IMG/VR virus record: IMGVR_UViG_3300037508_000873
Coordinates: 1 to 33,753 of that record
Strand: one strand, 5' to 3'
DNA length: 33,753 nucleotides
Source of the DNA: a virus
Within the stretch, counting starts at the first letter, position 1. Each line of letters begins with the position of its first letter. Of the stretch, positions 1-8,000 are shown piece after piece. The notes under the pieces were generated by a model. It was not told the origin of the DNA. It saw only the letters and a list, made by a program, of their open reading frames with translations, and made no database searches. Made by a program: the position numbers and the translations under genes.

Positions 1-132
1 GGCGGCAGCCCTTATCAACCTTATAAAGCCCCGCCGATGCCCGCCCCTTCTACCCCACCAGGCGGCTGGGAGGACTTCAAGAAGAAATATCTACCAAAAC
101 AAGCATCGACAAAGAAACCCCAGATTGCATGA
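1..132 (+). CDS. C-terminal end of an unidentified protein (5' truncated)
   Basis: Frame 1 is open from the first base to a TGA at 130-132, giving the last 43 residues of a protein whose start lies outside the window. The tail is rich in proline and glycine (PPMPAPSTPPGG), then becomes lysine-rich (FKKKYLPKQ). It looks like a flexible linker plus a short basic end, not a folded domain. The first 120 bases contain 66 G/C (55%), with C and G at many third positions, as expected of coding DNA in this G+C-richer part of the window. It converges tail-to-tail with the minus-strand gene at 269-856 and probably shares the hairpin between them. The protein cannot be identified from this fragment. Confidence 0.6.
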   Translation, partial: GGSPYQPYKAPPMPAPSTPPGGWEDFKKKYLPKQASTKKPQIA

Positions 133-212
133 GATCTTATATTGAAATTCGTTATCAGGAACTCTCTTATATTCTGATTACTCTTATCGAACTGCTAAAA
201 ATTTTTATTGTT

Positions 213-249
213 ACAAAAAAATCCCCAGGAAAAAAATTCCCAGGGATTT
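213..249 (-). terminator. Rho-independent terminator of the minus-strand gene, possibly bidirectional
   Basis: A hairpin lies at 219-249. Outer stem AAATCCC (219-225) pairs with GGGATTT (243-249). A symmetric CA/CA internal loop follows, then inner stem GGAA (227-230 region) pairs with TTCC (237-240) around an A-rich loop. Read on the minus strand, the hairpin runs straight into a T-rich tract (complement of the A run 214-220). It sits 20 bases past the stop of the minus-strand gene. On the plus strand only a loose T-rich stretch follows (TTTGATTGTATT), so termination of the upstream plus-strand gene is possible but weaker. Confidence 0.8.
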
Positions 250-268
250 GATTGTATTGGAGGTTTTA

Positions 269-856
269 TCAGATTGGCTTGACGCCAGGGAAGCCGTTTG
301 GATAAGGCTTCAGTTTATCTAAGGCTTTTCTGGTCTTATTGAGATCATCCGCCATACCATAAGAACCTCTTCTCTGGTCATCAACGGCAGCGGCGGCTCT
401 TTGTGCAAGAGCGGACTGTTCGACGATCTCTTGAATCTTATCAGCGGACATGACCATCATGATTTTATCTGCGGACTCAACATCCTTGGCATAACCCTCT
501 GACATAAGATAGTCAAGAACAACATCATAGGCTTCATCAGCTTGTTTTACAGGCTTACAATCTGGAACTTCCTTACCACCCTTCATCTTGGTTCCTCTGG
601 CAACTTTGCCGGGCCAACACTTTGATGCGCCAACGTTCTTGCGAGCTTGCTTGAGACCTTCCTCGATCTCATTCTCCTCAACGTTCAGAGTCTTTGGATA
701 TCCTTTCTCACCTGGCTTTGCAGGGCGCTCACCACGCTCTCTCTTTGCATGGATGTTATCCCATAAGCCTTTTTTCTCTTCCAGTTCTTCTGCATCTTCT
801 GAGGCATACATTTCATTGTATGACTCTATTAATGATCTGAGTGTTGGATCGTCCAT
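269..856 (-). CDS. Conserved T4-like cyanophage protein of unknown function (195 aa)
   Basis: This is the only minus-strand gene in the window. The 195-residue product is hydrophilic and mostly helical-looking. Three recognisable short motifs occur in order: KKGLWDNIHAKRERGERP (residues 28-45), a Cys/Lys-Gly patch with KMKGGKEVPDCKP (90-102), and an acidic helical segment DEAYDVVLDYLMSEGYA (107-123). Similar motifs recur in small structural and head-associated proteins of marine T4-like phages, so a virion or assembly role is plausible but not shown. No catalytic motif, signal peptide or membrane segment is seen. It starts at the ATG complementary to 854-856, giving MDDPTLRSLIESY. It is divergent from the glycosyltransferase gene, with a 110-base shared upstream region, and ends before a strong hairpin terminator. 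Confidence 0.8.
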   Translation of the reverse strand: MDDPTLRSLIESYNEMYASEDAEELEEKKGLWDNIHAKRERGERPAKPGEKGYPKTLNVEENEIEEGLKQARKNVGASKCWPGKVARGTKMKGGKEVPDCKPVKQADEAYDVVLDYLMSEGYAKDVESADKIMMVMSADKIQEIVEQSALAQRAAAAVDDQRRGSYGMADDLNKTRKALDKLKPYPNGFPGVKPI

Positions 857-881
857 CTGTAATCTTATAGTTCTTATAAGT

Positions 882-889
882 TATTTAGT
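882..889 (-). promoter_or_regulatory. Possible late promoter box for the minus-strand gene
   Basis: On the minus strand this reads ACTAAATA, two mismatches from the T4-type late box TATAAATA. It lies about 26 bases before the ATG of the minus-strand gene, the same spacing as the better late boxes in this window. The match is imperfect and the region is A+T-rich, so this is tentative. Confidence 0.3.
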
Positions 890-913
890 GTTAACCGCCT
901 TTTATGCTCATTC

Positions 914-942
914 TTGACACGGATAAATAACTCTGTTAGAAT
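914..942 (+). promoter_or_regulatory. Sigma70-type promoter before the glycosyltransferase gene
   Basis: A perfect -35 hexamer TTGACA (914-919) is followed after exactly 17 bases by TAGAAT (937-942), one mismatch from the consensus -10 TATAAT. It predicts a transcript start near 949, about 17 bases before the ATG at 967. Early and middle genes of cyanomyoviruses are read by host sigma70-type polymerase, so this gene cluster may be read early or by unmodified host polymerase. A late-type box lies inside the spacer. Confidence 0.6.
922..929 (+). promoter_or_regulatory. Late promoter box inside the sigma70 spacer
   Basis: GATAAATA matches the T4-like late box (TATAAATA; NATAAATA in cyanophages) with one mismatch at the variable first base. 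It is 37 bases before the glycosyltransferase ATG. It overlaps the spacer of the TTGACA/TAGAAT promoter, so both promoters could serve the same cluster at different times. Confidence 0.45.
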
Positions 943-966
943 TCATTCGTAAACCATTGGTTTGAT

Positions 967-1713
967 ATGGCAAAAGGATTTAGTGTACAAGCGGCTGAGC
1001 CGCCAAAGCCTCAAGATGAGTTTGATCCTGATCAGGCACGAGAGATGATCAAAGGCAAGTCGATTGTCTTTTGTTTGCCTGGACGCGGTTGCTCATATAC
1101 ATTTCTCAAAAACTTTGTGCAGATGTGCTTTGATCTAGTGCAAATGGGCGCTAGCATTCAGATCTCACAAGACTATAGCTCTATGGTTAACTTTGCCCGT
1201 TGCAAGTGCCTCGGTGCAAACGTTCTGCGCGGGCCTAAGCAAGTTCCTTGGGATGGAAAGCTGAACTATGATTATCAGCTTTGGATCGATAATGATATTG
1301 TATTCAACACGGAAGCTCTAATGCGTCTGGTTGTGATGGATCAGGACATTGCTGCTGGTTGGTATGCTACGGAAGATGGTCACACCACCTCTGTTGCACA
1401 TTGGCTGTCCGAGGAAGAGTTCAAAAAGAATCGTGGTGTTATGAACCATGAGACCGTTGAATCCATGCAGAAGCGCAAGAAGCCCTTCACAGTCGATTAT
1501 ACTGGCTTTGGTTGGGTTCTGATTAAGAAAGGCGTATTTGAATCACTCACCTATCCTTGGTTTGCTCCTCAGATGCAAGTCTTTGAGTCTGGTGAGGTTC
1601 AGGATATGTGTGGTGAAGACGTTTCGTTCTGTCTTGATGCCAAGAAGGCAGGTTTTGAAATTTGGTGCAACCCACTCATTCGTGTCGGACATGAAAAAAC
1701 CCGAGTCATCTGA
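967..1713 (+). CDS. GT-A type glycosyltransferase-like protein
   Basis: The 248-residue protein looks like a phage glycosyltransferase of the GT2/GT-A fold. Supporting motifs are a beta strand with SIVFCLPGRG (residues 32-41), the DxD-type metal and nucleotide-sugar site WIDNDIVF (106-113, D108 and D110), a GFGWVLIKK segment in the acceptor region, the acidic GEDVSFCLDAKKAGF motif near the C-terminus (E217/D218), and a late His in VGHE (H242). In this fold these residues bind the metal-sugar-nucleotide and supply the catalytic base. The acceptor is unknown: a virion protein, phage DNA or host surface sugar are all possible. The N-terminal 25 residues are Pro/Asp/Glu-rich and look disordered. 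No clear Shine-Dalgarno lies before the ATG. The 3' end overlaps the next gene by 23 bases. Confidence 0.75.
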   Translation: MAKGFSVQAAEPPKPQDEFDPDQAREMIKGKSIVFCLPGRGCSYTFLKNFVQMCFDLVQMGASIQISQDYSSMVNFARCKCLGANVLRGPKQVPWDGKLNYDYQLWIDNDIVFNTEALMRLVVMDQDIAAGWYATEDGHTTSVAHWLSEEEFKKNRGVMNHETVESMQKRKKPFTVDYTGFGWVLIKKGVFESLTYPWFAPQMQVFESGEVQDMCGEDVSFCLDAKKAGFEIWCNPLIRVGHEKTRVI

Positions 1714-1894
1714 TCGTTTTGCGATCTTTATTAAAGAACAGTTACATGCCGACAACCTCTCCTATGAGGAGATGGGAAACATGCTATTAGATCTGGCTCA
1801 AGATTATTATACAGATGGAGAGCCAGATCCCAAAGATATTGAAGTGAAAGTTAAATTAGGAGATTCTTATGGCAAAACGTCCTTCGCTGACTAA
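1691..1894 (+). CDS. Small acidic protein of unknown function (67 aa)
   Basis: The reading frame is open well upstream inside the glycosyltransferase gene, but I place the start at the ATG at 1691. This gives MKKPESSDRFAIFIKEQL, a 67-residue acidic protein with a predicted helical segment (residues 8-40) and no cysteine. An earlier ATG at 1538 would give a 51-residue extension that is only an out-of-frame reading of the glycosyltransferase. The gene overlaps the glycosyltransferase by 23 bases and the next basic protein by 26 bases, so the three are probably translationally coupled. I do not recognise a domain. Confidence 0.65.
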   Translation: MKKPESSDRFAIFIKEQLHADNLSYEEMGNMLLDLAQDYYTDGEPDPKDIEVKVKLGDSYGKTSFAD

Positions 1895-2009
1895 TAAACT
1901 TGTTATCGAACATAAGCCCAAAACGACACGTCAAGGGCGCAGCAAAAACACCAAATGGGCTGCAACATCACGTAATAAAGCTAAAAAACGCTATAGAGGT
2001 CAAGGATGA
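1869..2009 (+). CDS. Small, strongly basic cyanophage protein (46 aa)
   Basis: An ATG at 1869 opens a 46-codon frame ending with TGA at 2007-2009. Fifteen of 46 residues are Lys or Arg and only one is acidic; there is one Trp (W30). The N-terminus MAKRPSLTNKLVIEHKPKT and the C-terminal KKRYRGQG resemble a short basic protein that I recall as recurrent in T4-like cyanophages, usually annotated as hypothetical. A good ribosome site, AGGAG at 1858-1862, sits six bases before the ATG. The gene overlaps the upstream 67-residue gene by 26 bases and shares ATGA with the downstream gene. Charge and size suggest nucleic-acid binding, but that is inference. Confidence 0.75.
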   Translation: MAKRPSLTNKLVIEHKPKTTRQGRSKNTKWAATSRNKAKKRYRGQG

Positions 2010-2464
2010 CAGAAAAAGAGAAGCATATAAGGGACTGGATTATCGAAGTTTCTAAAAAAAGACCAGAATTAGGTCATTTTGCGATCTGTCCCTTTGCTTC
2101 TTCTGCAAATTTTAAGATTGTTGAGTGTAATATTGACGACGTTGAGCCCATTGATGGTGCTGATGTCGTCATTTTTATTGTAGAAGATAGCTTAACACTT
2201 GAAGACATCAATCAGTGGATAGATATATATTGTAAAATCTATAAACATTGGGATTTTTTTGAGGATTGTGGGTCTTATGAGACCTTCATTTCTGGTGTTC
2301 AGACAAATAATGGCAGGTATAACCTGATTTTAGCTCAACCAAAGGAGAAATTAAAGGAATTCCGTAAAAAACTAGCCCAAACTGACTATTACAGCTATTG
2401 GTCTGACGAATATTTAAGAGAAATACTCGGTGAAGACTACGAAATTGTGAAAAAAACGGGATAG
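2006..2464 (+). CDS. Conserved protein of unknown function with a CPFA motif (152 aa)
   Basis: The 152-residue soluble protein starts in an ATGA overlap with the preceding stop. Visible motifs are an N-terminal helix with WIIEVSKKRPELG (residues 11-23), then HFAICPFASSANF (24-36) with a single Cys before PFA, then a hydrophobic strand GADVVIFIVEDS, a helix with aromatic residues (YCKIYKHWDFFEDCG), and a Tyr/Trp-rich segment DYYSYWSDEYLREILG near the end. The layout of a W-containing helix followed by a CPFA strand faintly recalls DUF1415, but the similarity is too thin to assign. No membrane or signal segment is seen. Confidence 0.7.
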   Translation: MTEKEKHIRDWIIEVSKKRPELGHFAICPFASSANFKIVECNIDDVEPIDGADVVIFIVEDSLTLEDINQWIDIYCKIYKHWDFFEDCGSYETFISGVQTNNGRYNLILAQPKEKLKEFRKKLAQTDYYSYWSDEYLREILGEDYEIVKKTG

Positions 2465-2504
2465 AAACCCCGTAAAAAGTTCTAGAAACTTTTATGGAGG
2501 TAAA

Positions 2505-2726
2505 ATGGGACACCCTAATCATCTTGATGGCTCCGTTGATAAAGGAGATGACTTTATTAATAGCGGAATGACCCTAATTACAGAGGTCGAGTCCGAAAAA
2601 TGGCTTAAAAAATCTAAAAAAATCAAACATAACGAAGAATTATACCCAATTCCAGAAGATCGTACAAGTCGTCCTTGCGGAGGAGCTGGCGGTTTTGATG
2701 ATTTTGTAGAATGGTGGGCTGATTAG
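2505..2726 (+). CDS. Small hypothetical protein (73 aa)
   Basis: The start is supported by a strong ribosome site GGAGG (2496-2500) four bases before the ATG. The 73-residue product begins MGHPNHLDGSVDKGDD and ends with a glycine-rich then aromatic-acidic tail, CGGAGGFDDFVEWWAD. The middle is lysine-rich (KWLKKSKKIKH). No domain is recognised. It is the last gene before the late promoter that opens the baseplate operon, and is separated from the upstream gene by 40 bases containing two weak hairpins. Confidence 0.65.
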   Translation: MGHPNHLDGSVDKGDDFINSGMTLITEVESEKWLKKSKKIKHNEELYPIPEDRTSRPCGGAGGFDDFVEWWAD

Positions 2727-2728
2727 GC

Positions 2729-2736
2729 TATAAATA
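2729..2736 (+). promoter_or_regulatory. T4-type late promoter before gp25
   Basis: A perfect TATAAATA box, preceded by C as in the T4 late consensus, lies 22 bases before the gp25 ATG. In T4-like phages this box is read by host polymerase carrying the phage late sigma factor gp55. It would start a transcript near 2743 and drive gp25, gp6 and gp7. Confidence 0.8.
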
Positions 2737-2758
2737 ATCTAAAAGTCTGTCTATATCA

Positions 2759-3163
2759 ATGTCAACGATAAAAATCTCAAGGGCTTTTAAGGACATCAGT
2801 TTATCATTTAAGAGACACCCAATCACCAACGATATTGTAGTTTTAAAAAATGAAGCTGCGATTAAAAATTCTGTAATTAATTTGGTTAGAACTATCGTTG
2901 GTGAGAGATTTTTTAATAATCGCTTAGGCACACAAATTGAAAATTCATATTTTGAATTACAGACTCCCGAAATACAAATTGAACTTGAAAACGAAATCTC
3001 ATCAACTTTAAATAATTTTGAACCAAGAGTTGCGTTGAGAGATGTGAGAGTTAGATTCCCAGCAGATTCTAATGATTTAGAAATTGGTGTAGTTTATGAT
3101 ATTGTCGGGTTATCAGTTCCTGTACAGGATATCACGTTTATCCTACAACCAACAAGGGTATAA
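2759..3163 (+). CDS. gp25: gp25, baseplate wedge subunit
   Basis: At 134 residues the protein matches T4 gp25 (132 residues) and the GPW/gp25 family. In this family a small alpha/beta protein sits at the inner end of the wedge and contacts gp6 and the sheath-initiating part of the baseplate. Diagnostic segments are the N-terminal ISRAFKDISLSFKRHP, the central NLVRTIVGERFFNNRLG (residues 42-58, with the conserved GERFFNxxLG pattern), and FEPRVALRDVRVRF (88-101). It is first in the late operon and its TAA stop overlaps the gp6 start by one base, so translation of gp25 and gp6 is coupled. The assignment is strong from sequence and gene order. Confidence 0.95.
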   Translation: MSTIKISRAFKDISLSFKRHPITNDIVVLKNEAAIKNSVINLVRTIVGERFFNNRLGTQIENSYFELQTPEIQIELENEISSTLNNFEPRVALRDVRVRFPADSNDLEIGVVYDIVGLSVPVQDITFILQPTRV

Positions 3164-5055
3164 TGGCATTTACTCAATTTACAAATCTAGATTTCGATCA
3201 AATTAAAACATCGATCAAAGATTACATCAGGTCGAATAGTGAGTTTACTGACTATGACTTTGAAGGATCTAATCTATCTTTGTTAATTGATACTCTTGCC
3301 TATAATACCTATATTACTGCATACAATACTAATGCAGTCGTAAATGAAGTTTTTCTTGATAGTGCTGTTCTCAGACAAAATGTTGTCTCCCTAGCAAGAA
3401 ATATTGGCTATGTACCCCAGTCTAAAAAGGCTGCTAGGGCGGTTGTATCCATGTTGGCTAGCGTACCTACCAGCGGAATTACAAGCACCACGCCGACGCT
3501 TACAATGAAGGCTGGCGTCGTTGCTACAGGTGCTGCAAATGATTTAAATTACTCATTCTGTATTCCACAAGACATCACAGTTCCCGTATCAGATAGCTTA
3601 GGATATTTTGAAAACATCAACGTATATGAGGGTGCATTTGTAAAAACCACATTTACTGTTGATAATTCACAACCAGATCAAAAATTCATCTTACCAAACT
3701 CTGGCGTTGATCTTTCATCGTTAATTGTTAAAGTCAGACCAACAGAAGGCGATGAAATATCAGAAGAGTATACAAAGGTAGATAATATTGTTGGAGTAAC
3801 GACTACATCTAAAAAATATCTTGTACAAGAAGTTTCTGGTGAAAAGTATGAGATTATTTTTGGTGATGGAATTATTGGCAGGAAATTAGATAATAACAAT
3901 TTTATTGAAGCTACTTATATTGTCACAAATGGAAAAGAAGCTAACGGTGTAACTAATCTTTCGTTTAATGGCGTTATTCTTGATAGTAACAACATATTTG
4001 TACCACAATCAACATTAGTTGTAAACACCGTAGAATCAGCTTCTGATGGCGCTGAGATTGAATCCATAGCATCAATTAAGAATTATGCCCCAAGACTGTA
4101 CTCATCGCAGTATAGAGCTGTTTCTGCAAATGATTATGAAGCGATCATTCCAATGATCTATCCAAATGCAGCGTCTGTATCTGCATACGGTGGAGAAGAA
4201 TTAGATCCTCCTCAGTATGGTAAAGTCTTTATCGTCATCAAACCTAAGAGTGGATCAACAATTTCACTTTTCAGTAAAAAAGAAATCCTAAGTGATCTTA
4301 AAAAATATAGTATTGCTGGTATTGTTCCTGAAATTATTGATCTCAAATATCTTTACGTTGAATTAGATTCATCAGTTTATTACAATCCCAATTCTGTCTC
4401 TGATGTTGAAAATTTAAAAACTCAAGTCATATCATCTCTAACTCAATATTCCAACGATAAGGAAACAAATCAATTTGGTGGAAGAGTAAAATATAGTAAA
4501 GTCGTTGGATTGATTGATGATACTAGTAATGCAATAACATCAAACATTACCAAAATTAAAATTAGAAGAAATCTGAACGCAGCGATTAATTCTAATGCTC
4601 AGTATGAATTATGTTTTGGTAATCAATTCCATGTACGTTCCGATGGATATTCTATTAAATCCACAGGATTTAAAATTTATAATAATCCACAAACTTTATA
4701 CTTAGCTGATTATCCAACATCTGCAACTAGTGGAAGAATATTTTTCTTCTATCTGGATTCTGTTGGCAATCCAGTCGTTGTAAATAATAGTGCAGGAACT
4801 GTTGATTACGTTAAAGGTGAAATACTTTTAAATAGTGTAAAAATTGTATCCACCGTAAAGGCAAATAACATTATTGAAATTCAAGCAATACCAGAGTCTA
4901 ACGATATTATAGGTTTAAAAGATTTATACATAAGTCTAGATATTGCATCTAGTAAATTTACCATGATTAAAGACATTATGAGTTCAGGTGATAATGTTGC
5001 TGGAACAAGATTTACATCAACCTCAAGCTTTGTAAACGGAAATTATACGAGATAA
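3163..5055 (+). CDS. gp6: gp6, baseplate wedge subunit
   Basis: The 630-residue protein is close in length to T4 gp6 (660) and follows gp25 as in T4. In T4, gp6 dimers link neighbouring wedges into the inner baseplate ring and the fold is related to the baseplate J family. Diagnostic parts are the N-terminal FTNLDFDQIKTSIKDYIRSN, the segment DYDFEGSNLSLLIDTLAYNT, the hexamer-forming helix SAVLRQNVVSLARNIGYVPQSKKAA broken by a beta domain, and the central FGDGIIGRKL (typical FGDGxxG loop of J-like proteins). The C-terminal third (after about residue 480) is beta-rich. No frameshift or truncation is seen. The stop is six bases before the next ATG. Confidence 0.92.
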   Translation: MAFTQFTNLDFDQIKTSIKDYIRSNSEFTDYDFEGSNLSLLIDTLAYNTYITAYNTNAVVNEVFLDSAVLRQNVVSLARNIGYVPQSKKAARAVVSMLASVPTSGITSTTPTLTMKAGVVATGAANDLNYSFCIPQDITVPVSDSLGYFENINVYEGAFVKTTFTVDNSQPDQKFILPNSGVDLSSLIVKVRPTEGDEISEEYTKVDNIVGVTTTSKKYLVQEVSGEKYEIIFGDGIIGRKLDNNNFIEATYIVTNGKEANGVTNLSFNGVILDSNNIFVPQSTLVVNTVESASDGAEIESIASIKNYAPRLYSSQYRAVSANDYEAIIPMIYPNAASVSAYGGEELDPPQYGKVFIVIKPKSGSTISLFSKKEILSDLKKYSIAGIVPEIIDLKYLYVELDSSVYYNPNSVSDVENLKTQVISSLTQYSNDKETNQFGGRVKYSKVVGLIDDTSNAITSNITKIKIRRNLNAAINSNAQYELCFGNQFHVRSDGYSIKSTGFKIYNNPQTLYLADYPTSATSGRIFFFYLDSVGNPVVVNNSAGTVDYVKGEILLNSVKIVSTVKANNIIEIQAIPESNDIIGLKDLYISLDIASSKFTMIKDIMSSGDNVAGTRFTSTSSFVNGNYTR

Positions 5056-5061
5056 CGAAGA

Positions 5062-8000
5062 ATGATTGATAAGCAAATTCAAAGAATACAAATTAATCAG
5101 ATCATTGGTACACAACTACCAAAATTTGTAGTCGAAGAAAATCCACTTTTTACTGAATTTTTAAAGCAATATTACATTTCTATGGATCGCCAAGGAGGCG
5201 CTGTAGATCTTGCTGAAAATATCGACAGGTATTTAAACTTTGAAAATTTCCAGGAAACTGCTTATCTTGATGGATCCACAATATTAATAAACAATATTGA
5301 ATACTATGATGATGAGATTGAGGTAGACTCCACCGATGCATGGCCCCAATCTTATGGTCTATTGAAAATTGGAAATGAAATTATATCTTATACAAGTAAA
5401 GACGCCACTAAATTTTATGGGTGTATTCGTGGATTTAGTGGTGTAGAATCATTACACAAAACAAACAATCCAGAATACTTAGTTTTTACTGAGACTAACG
5501 CATCTGCTCATGTTGCTAACGATACTGTATATAATTTAAGCAATCTTTTCTTAATTGAATTCTGGAATAAATTGAAGTATCAATTTTTACCAGGATTTGA
5601 GGGAAGATCTTTTACCGAGAGTTTAAATAACGGAAAATTTTTAACCTTTGCCAGAGATTTTTATAAATCTAAAGGTTCTGATGAGTCTATCAAAATTTTA
5701 TTCAAGGTTTTATACGGCGAAACTAACGCAGAAATTATAAAACCACAAGATTATCTCATTAAACCATCAAATGCAGATTGGTTAGTAACCAAAAATCTTA
5801 TCGTTCAAAAAATTGATGGTGAAATTTCCAATCTTAAAGGACAAGCCATTTTCCAAGACAATCCTCAGGCTTCTAGTTATGTTTATGATGTTCAAGTTGT
5901 CAATTTAGAAAACGGTGGATTCTATCAAATTAAATTAAGTTTAGAATCTACAGTTGGTGATTTTTCAGTATGCCCAAGCACAAAAACAACAAAATCAGTT
6001 TCTCAAAACGATTCAACAATCACCGTCGATTCTACAGTAGGATTTAATGATTCTGGAGAACTTTTTATTAATAGTGGTATTGTAACATATACATCAAAAA
6101 GCAGCACACAATTCTTCAATTGTGTTGGACTAACTACAAGTCTTAACATATATGATGATATTTTCCAAAATAATTTTGTATATGGATATGAAAATGGTGA
6201 CGAAGATAAGAAAGTATTAGTACGTGTAACAGCACAATTAGATAAAAATGTTACGTTAGCAGAAAATACAAGGTATCTTTCAGTTGGAGATGAAATTAGA
6301 GTTAAAACTTTAGGTGAAGAGGTAGAGATAGGAAGTTATAATCAAAAATTTGATTATTGGCTGTACAATCAAACTTATGAACTTGATGCACAACCAAGAC
6401 AATTTGGTGTGCTAAGCACTACTTCTCCAGCTATTATCAATACAGTACAGCAGCATGATTTTAAAGTTGATGATAGTGTTACCTTGATAGATACTCAAAG
6501 TTCACAAACAGTTGATGGTACTGTAATACAAGTAAATGCTGCGGATTCTTTTACTTTACAGTTTTCAGGAACATTATCACAAACATCTTCTTATGTTGTA
6601 AGGAAGAACATTAAATATGCTGCTGGTGTAGGAACTTCTTACGAAGAAATATCCAAGGTTGTTTCTAATATTCAAAACACATATATTGATAAGAAAAAAG
6701 AAAATTTATATGTAACTACATCTGGTCTACCTTCTTATGATATTACAGCTGGAACTAATATTCTTTCTAGAAAGAAATATTTTAGTGTAGGAGCTGGTTA
6801 TACTGATGTTGTTAATATAGTAAATCATGGTTTTTACTCTGGAGATAAAGTTGTCTTCAATCCAAATGGAAACCCAATTTCGGGAATTGCAACAGGAATA
6901 TATTTTGTAAACAAAATAAGTAATGATGCATTTAAACTTGCTTTTAGTCCATCAAGAATTTTTATTAGTGATTTTATTTCTTTCCAAGATGGTAACGGGA
7001 CATCAAATTATATTATTTCAGATGCTGCACAATCAAATAGAACATTAGGAAATCAAAATTTATTAAAGAGAATTCCAATAACCCCAAAGAAAAAACAACC
7101 AAACAGACCACTACAAACTGGCGCTGTTGGTATGTTTTTAAATGGTGTTGAAATAATATCAAATAAATTCTCAGACGCAGTTTTTTATGGACAAGTTGAA
7201 TCTATTGATGTTTTGAATAGTGGTGATAACTATGATGTTATTAATCCTCCACGTCTAGCTTTATCAGATTCTGTTGGTTCTGGAGCTACTGGTAACGTAT
7301 TTGTATCTGGAAGTTTAAAAGAAGTTATTGTAACAAATCCTGGATATGATTATAAAATTACTCCCTCCATTACAATTAGTGGTGGAAATGGTTCTGGAGC
7401 GACAGCAGAAGCAAGATTACGTTCAATTTTAACATCAGTTAAATTTGATTCTAAAGCAGGTGTAGATACTTCATCCAATATAATTGGGTTTGGAACTTAT
7501 CATAATTTTATTAATGGCGAAGAAGTTGTATATAAAACTTTAGGAAATACTGGTATTGGAATCGGCACTAGTGGTGGAAACGCAATTACTGGATATTTGA
7601 TTAATGATGCAAAATACTATATCATAGCAAATACAAACTCATCACTATCTTTAGCTGAAAGAAAATCTGATGCTCTTGCTGGAATTAATACTATCAATTT
7701 AACATTTACTTCTTCAGGAACCCATCAATTAGTATCTACAACAGTAAGAAAGGTAATTGATAAGATTGTTGTTACCAATCAAGGTTCCAATTATAGGAAC
7801 AAGATAGTAAGTGTTCCATCACAAGCGTATCCTCCTCTAGATTTTACACAAATTAAAACATCTATTGTAGGAATTAATACTTTAGACAATTATATTTTTG
7901 CAAAAAATCATGGATTTGAATCTGGCGATCATGTAGATTATGTGGCTACAAATACTCCAATAACAGGATTATCTACACAAATACAATATAAAGTTTTAAA

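Noticed and set aside
196-207. TAAAAATTTTTA palindrome as a terminator or operator
   Set aside because: A short A/T palindrome without a loop; expected by chance in A+T-rich DNA.
588-917. Plus-strand frame of 109 codons opposite the minus-strand gene
   Set aside because: It is the antisense shadow of 269-856, with a Phe/Ser-rich sequence typical of antisense translation and no ribosome site.
1538-1690. Longer start for the 67-residue gene
   Set aside because: The extra 51 codons are entirely an out-of-frame reading of the glycosyltransferase, with unlikely composition.
2451-2473. A-rich run plus ACGGG/CCCGT hairpin as a -1 frameshift site
   Set aside because: The AAAAAAC heptamer is not in the X-XXY-YYZ phase of the gene and no extended downstream frame is evident. 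On the minus strand it resembles a terminator, but no minus-strand gene is present.
2475-2493. AAAAGTT/AACTTTT hairpin between two small genes
   Set aside because: Seven A+T-rich pairs with no following T tract; too weak to call a terminator.
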